A DNA stretch of 10,905 nt, taken from positions 1 to 10,905 of the forward strand of contig CAJFQR010000043.1 in the NCBI GenBank assembly GCA_904419105.1, read 5' to 3'. Position numbers and translations under genes: made by a program. The number at the start of each line of letters is the position of its first letter. Positions within the stretch are counted from its first letter, which is position 1. The stretch comes from Candidatus Avimicrobium faecavium (GTDB taxonomy: Bacteria > Bacillota > Clostridia > Oscillospirales > Ruminococcaceae). Below, piece after piece: positions 7,358-10,905 of the stretch. The notes below the pieces were generated by a model that did no database searches, had not been told where the DNA came from, and worked only from the letters and a program-made list of their open reading frames with translations.

Positions 7358-7361
<4 letters not shown>
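6579..7361 (+). CDS. tpiA: Triosephosphate isomerase
   Basis: A 260-residue (beta/alpha)8 enzyme interconverting dihydroxyacetone phosphate and glyceraldehyde 3-phosphate in the cytoplasm. Catalytic residues are visible: Asn13 and Lys15 in GNWKMN, His99 in IVGHSERRQYFGE, and Glu171 in AYEPVWAIGTG, whose following residues form the flexible lid. The phosphate-binding LYGGSMN and GGLIGGAAL are present. A GTG at 6579 is preferred because AAAGGGGG lies about 7 nt upstream and it leaves a short normal N-terminus; a GTG at 6561 overlapping the pgk stop would add six residues and lacks a good ribosome binding site. Its stop overlaps the gpmI start by four bases (GTGA). Confidence 0.96.
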
Positions 7362-8872
<1,511 letters not shown>

Positions 8873-8909
8873 AACCCGCCTCCGGTCATAGCTTTTTTAC
8901 AAAAATGTG

Positions 8910-8938
8910 TTGAGCTTTTTGCGAAAAAGAATTATAAT
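8910..8938 (+). promoter_or_regulatory. Promoter of the small acidic protein gene
   Basis: TTGAGC (8910-8915), 17 nt, then TATAAT (8933-8938). The spacer holds a perfect inverted repeat CTTTTT-GCG-AAAAAG (8915-8929) that could be an operator or simply spacer bias. The message would have a leader of about 70 nt. Confidence 0.65.
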
Positions 8939-9013
8939 AAGAACAGTTATACATAAAATAGGACCGGATCAACCGGGCCCCGTGCCCGCACCCTGAACAA
9001 AGGAGTTGTTAGT

Positions 9014-9253
9014 ATGAAAAAGAGCATTTGGATCTCTCTGGCGGCCTTCGCCATCTTTGTGGCCGGCGCGCTGGCGGCTCTGGCCGTCTTCCTCAGCCGC
9101 CGGGACAGCAAGCTCATCGGCGATGACGACTACGATGAGTACGACTTCGACTTCGACGATGAGGACGCCCCCGTTGAGGACACCTACTGCGAGAAGCAGG
9201 ATGTGGACGCCGACGGCGACCACCTGGTCATCGAGGACGGCGAGGACAAGTAA
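9014..9253 (+). CDS. Small membrane-anchored, highly acidic protein of unknown function
   Basis: 79 residues; I do not recognise a family. Residues 1-4 are MKKS, followed by one hydrophobic segment (about 5-28, Ala/Leu/Ile/Phe-rich), then the basic SRRDSK (28-33). The tail from residue 36 to 79 has 22 Asp/Glu in 44 residues, including DDDYDEYDFDFDDED. DVDADGDHLVIE (63-74) fits the calcium-loop pattern DxDxDGxxxxxE, though position 8 is His rather than a hydrophobic residue. One Cys at 59. The ATG follows AAAGGAG with an 8-nt spacer, and the gene has its own promoter and terminator, so it is probably real despite its size. The segment could be an uncleaved signal anchor; topology is unclear because both flanks are basic. 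Confidence 0.8.
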   Translation: MKKSIWISLAAFAIFVAGALAALAVFLSRRDSKLIGDDDYDEYDFDFDDEDAPVEDTYCEKQDVDADGDHLVIEDGEDK

Positions 9254-9288
9254 GCGGCGGGATTTATATATCCGTTCACACTTTGTCA

Positions 9289-9317
9289 AAAAGGCTCCGA
9301 CCTGTCGGGGCCTTTTG
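9289..9317 (+). terminator. Rho-independent terminator after the small acidic protein gene
   Basis: AAAAGGCTCCGA (9289-9300) pairs with TCGGGGCCTTTT (9305-9316) around CCTG, a 12-bp stem with one G-T pair ending in a T-run. It lies about 35 bp after the stop. Confidence 0.85.
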
Positions 9318-9400
9318 TAAATAGGTACAAAAACTATCGGGGCAAAACTGTGAAAAATGCCGTAAATTTTTTATAAGCTGTAAACGATCTTTGGATTCAC

Positions 9401-9429
9401 TTGACCGGGTGCAGGGAAATCTGTATAAT
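9401..9429 (+). promoter_or_regulatory. Promoter of the TetR-family gene
   Basis: TTGACC (9401-9406), a 17-nt spacer and a perfect TATAAT (9424-9429) lie 35 bp before the ATG. The 9318-9400 stretch upstream is AT-rich and I see nothing else in it. Confidence 0.85.
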
Positions 9430-9464
9430 CAGTAGAGTTGAAAGTTTAGGAGGGGGGAGACTGT

Positions 9465-10007
9465 ATGGCAAATTCCGAACAGACCAAGCGCGCTCTGGCC
9501 GACGGACTCAGACTGGCACTCAAAAAACGGGAATATGGAGATATCACCGTGGCGGACATCACCGACTGCAGCGGTATGAGCCGCAATACATTTTACTACC
9601 ACTTCCGTGACAAGGAGGAACTGGTGGACTGGGTATTCCAGACCGATCTCAAACCGGTGATCCGCGCCGCGGAAAAAAGCGCCAACTGGACCGAGCTGCT
9701 CGGTATGGTGCTGGATGTCGCTGAGAAGAACCGGGAGTTCTACGCCGAGGTGCTTACCAGCCAGGGGTATGCGTCCTTCAGCACCTGTCTGATCGACGCC
9801 GGGCGCCATGTCGCCGCCCGTATTCTGGCCGAAACACGCGGCACCTCCCAGACCGACCGGGAGCTGCAGCTCACCGCCCGCTTTTATGCCCATGCGGTGA
9901 TCGGCGTGGTCATCGACTGGGTGCGCGGCGATGTGGAGTTTGAGCCGGAGGAGCTCATCGCCCTGATCGAAGCACGCATCACCGGGGCGGAAAGCCGCCG
10001 CCCATAA
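9465..10007 (+). CDS. TetR/AcrR-family transcriptional regulator (DhaS-like size and pattern)
   Basis: A 180-residue DNA-binding regulator. The N-terminal helix-turn-helix is clear: ITVADITDCSGMSRNTFYYHFRDKEEL (about 27-53), with the FYYHF signature of TetR proteins. The C-terminal half is helical and ends in ARFYAHAVIGVVIDWVRGD, a pattern seen in short TetR proteins of Firmicutes related to DhaS. The ligand and targets cannot be told from sequence, and no efflux pump, enzyme operon or divergent gene lies beside it. The ATG at 9465 is preceded by AGGAGGGGGGAG. It has its own promoter and a strong terminator, so it is transcribed alone, perhaps under its own control. Confidence 0.88.
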   Translation: MANSEQTKRALADGLRLALKKREYGDITVADITDCSGMSRNTFYYHFRDKEELVDWVFQTDLKPVIRAAEKSANWTELLGMVLDVAEKNREFYAEVLTSQGYASFSTCLIDAGRHVAARILAETRGTSQTDRELQLTARFYAHAVIGVVIDWVRGDVEFEPEELIALIEARITGAESRRP

Positions 10008-10026
10008 CCGCATACCAAAACGGCCC

Positions 10027-10058
10027 AGAGGCCCGGGATTTCCCGGGCCTCTTTTTTT
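10027..10058 (+). terminator. Strong Rho-independent terminator after the TetR gene
   Basis: AGAGGCCCGGGA (10027-10038) and TCCCGGGCCTCT (10041-10052) form a perfect 12-bp stem with a minimal loop, followed by seven T (10052-10058). Confidence 0.95.
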
Positions 10059-10130
10059 CCACCCTTCCACCGCCCAGTGGAAAAGCGGATACCCCCAAAC
10101 TGCCCGCAAATCTTACAAAAAGGTTACAAA

Positions 10131-10165
10131 ACCGCCTGAGCTTTCCCGCCCGGGCGGTCTTTTTT
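10131..10165 (+). terminator. Second terminator-like hairpin upstream of rubrerythrin
   Basis: ACCGCC (10131-10136) can pair with GGCGGT (10153-10158), followed by TCTTTTTT. A competing self-complementary CCGCCCGGGCGG (10146-10157) lies inside. It is separate from the tetR terminator about 70 bp earlier, so it is either a backup or a leader terminator ahead of rubrerythrin. The interval 10059-10130 otherwise shows only two TTACAAAA copies 11 bp apart (10113, 10124). Confidence 0.55.
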
Positions 10166-10215
10166 ATCCCTCTTCGCATAAAGCCGCCCGCCGCCGGGCA
10201 GACTTTTGGCATCAA

Positions 10216-10238
10216 CGCGGCATCGCCGCGAAGGAGGG
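10216..10238 (+). promoter_or_regulatory. Leader hairpin abutting the rubrerythrin ribosome binding site
   Basis: CGCGGC-ATC-GCCGCG (10216-10230) is a perfect inverted repeat directly followed by AAGGAGGG (10231-10238). The Shine-Dalgarno fixes the start at the TTG at 10245 rather than at an upstream TTG at 10206. I see no convincing -35/-10 pair for this gene between 10059 and 10215. Confidence 0.6.
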
Positions 10239-10244
10239 ATCCAT

Positions 10245-10784
10245 TTGGAACTGAAAGACAGCCGCACCTGGGCCAATCTGATGAGCGCCTTTGCCGGGGA
10301 GAGCCAGGCCCGGGTCAAGTACCTCATCTACGCCGAGCAGGCCTCCCGGCAGGGGTGTGAGCTCATCGCCGGCATCTTCCGCGAGACCTCGGACAACGAG
10401 CAGGTCCACGCCGCCCTCTGGCTGGCGGCGCTGAACGGCGGCCAGATCCCGGACACCGACCGCAATCTGGAAGATGCCGCCGCCGGCGAGCACTTTGAGT
10501 GGAGCGAGATGTACCGGGAATACGCCGAGACCGCCCGGGAGGAGGGCTTTGCCGCGCTGGCAGCGGCCTTTGAGCTCGCCGGAAAGGTGGAAAAGGAGCA
10601 CGAACAGCGCTATCGCAGTCTGATCCGCGCCGTCGGGGACGGCACCCTCTACGACCGCCCGGAAAAGACCGTCTGGGTCTGCCGGTACTGCGGCTATGTC
10701 CACGAGGGCAAGGCCCCGCCGCCCCGCTGCCCCCTCTGCCAGAAGCCCCGCGGCTTCTTCGAGGTGAAAAAGCCCGCCGATTGA
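10245..10784 (+). CDS. rbr: Rubrerythrin
   Basis: A 179-residue di-iron peroxidase that reduces hydrogen peroxide to water using electrons from reduced cofactors, a main oxidative-stress defence of anaerobes. The ferritin-like part carries the expected ligands: Glu19 (GESQAR), Glu52 and His55 (ETSDNEQVH), Glu85 and Glu88 (EWSE), Glu116 and His119 (EKEH). A C-terminal rubredoxin-like domain holds one iron in CRYCGYVHEG and CPLCQKP (Cys146, 149, 162, 165). Length is slightly below Desulfovibrio rubrerythrin (about 191). The start is TTG at 10245, 7 nt after GGAGG; a TTG at 10206 would add 13 residues and has no such site. An insertion sequence begins 25 bp after the stop, and no terminator is visible in the gap. 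Confidence 0.95.
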   Translation: MELKDSRTWANLMSAFAGESQARVKYLIYAEQASRQGCELIAGIFRETSDNEQVHAALWLAALNGGQIPDTDRNLEDAAAGEHFEWSEMYREYAETAREEGFAALAAAFELAGKVEKEHEQRYRSLIRAVGDGTLYDRPEKTVWVCRYCGYVHEGKAPPPRCPLCQKPRGFFEVKKPAD

Positions 10785-10815
10785 CCGCAAAAAAACAGCC
10801 GAGCCGCCCTGAACT

Positions 10816-10864
10816 GCACCCCATTTGTTAGACAGTATGTTATACTGAATAACAAGTGGGGTGC
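10816..10864. repeat. 49-bp near-perfect palindrome at the IS left end
   Basis: GCACCCCATTTGTTA (10816-10830) and TAACAAGTGGGGTGC (10850-10864) are complementary except for one T-G position. Inside, CAGTAT (10833-10838) and ATACTG (10842-10847) pair around GTT, with only GA/AA unpaired between the stems. The right arm contains GTGGGGTG, the only purine-rich stretch positioned to act as ribosome binding site for the ATG at 10871. Confidence 0.95.
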
Positions 10865-10870
10865 TTTACT

Positions 10871-10905
10871 ATGCCAAAAGGAATACCGAACAAGAGATAT
10901 ACTCC
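10871..10905 (+). CDS. IS150/IS3-group transposase OrfA (helix-turn-helix), 5' end only
   Basis: Only 11 complete codons are visible: MPKGIPNKRYT, then the start of the next. This N-terminus is typical of the helix-turn-helix OrfA proteins of IS150-like elements in Firmicutes, where it is followed by a PEFK-type stretch. In such elements OrfA binds the terminal repeats and the DDE transposase is usually made by frameshifting into OrfB. The identification rests on few residues plus the terminal repeat just upstream. Whether the element is intact cannot be told. Confidence 0.65.
   Translation, partial: MPKGIPNKRYT

Larger units (their letters stand above)
10810..10905 (+). mobile_element. Left end of an IS150/IS3-group insertion sequence (cut by window end)
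   Basis: TGAACTGCACCCC followed by TTAGACA (10810-10834) resembles IS150-group terminal inverted repeats, which begin TG and carry an ACCCC...GTTAGACA core. About 35 bp further on is an ATG whose product matches the start of IS150-type OrfA proteins. An extended -10 (TGTTATACT, 10838-10846) could be its promoter. The right end and any target duplication lie beyond the window. Confidence 0.7.

Noticed and set aside
10113..10131. Direct repeat TTACAAAA (11-bp period), also seen once near 8897, as a shared regulator site
   Set aside because: Short, AT-rich and without a known match; three occurrences in intergenic DNA could be chance.

Overview
The window is GC-rich (coding DNA dense in GCC/GGC/CTG/GAG codons) but uses strong AGGAGG-type ribosome binding sites, TTGACA/TATAAT-type promoters and GC-hairpin + T-run terminators. 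Together with a rubrerythrin, a CsoR/CopA/CopZ copper set and the start of a Firmicutes-style IS150/IS3-group element, this suggests a high-GC anaerobic member of the Clostridia (Oscillospiraceae-like). That assignment is inference; there is no rRNA or other taxonomic marker here.

Layout. (1) 1-1368: the 3' part of an elongation factor G paralogue (EF-G-2-like), ending at a bidirectional terminator. (2) 1460-4828, minus strand: a copper-homeostasis operon read copA -> (copZ) -> csoR from a near-perfect promoter at 4904-4931 with a C/G-tract inverted repeat in the leader that could be the CsoR operator. The copA frame is unusual. After a normal Cu+-ATPase core it runs on through two nearly identical heavy-metal-associated (HMA) domains (222-bp tandem duplication) and then, without a stop, into a complete CopZ chaperone that keeps its own Shine-Dalgarno and ATG, and possibly its own promoter. 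(3) 5014-8872, plus strand: a divergently transcribed cysteine-rich DUF3795-type protein followed closely by pgk, tpiA and gpmI, a lower-glycolysis block with very short gaps or overlaps. (4) 9014-9253: a single-promoter, single-terminator gene for a small membrane-anchored, extremely acidic protein with an EF-hand-like loop. (5) 9465-10007: a TetR-type regulator with its own strong promoter and terminator. (6) 10245-10784: rubrerythrin, starting at TTG behind a small hairpin. (7) 10810-end: the left end of an IS150/IS3-group insertion sequence with a 49-bp near-palindrome that buries the ribosome binding site of its first gene.

How the genes work together: CsoR would release the cop promoter when Cu(I) is present, CopZ would shuttle Cu(I), and CopA would export it; the locus may deliver chaperone domains both tethered to the pump and free. 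Pgk, TpiA and GpmI carry out consecutive or linked triose-phosphate steps. Rubrerythrin is a peroxide/oxygen defence enzyme of anaerobes. I see no tRNA, rRNA, CRISPR array or prophage. The most interesting local feature is the copA-HMA-HMA-copZ architecture with an internal translation start.
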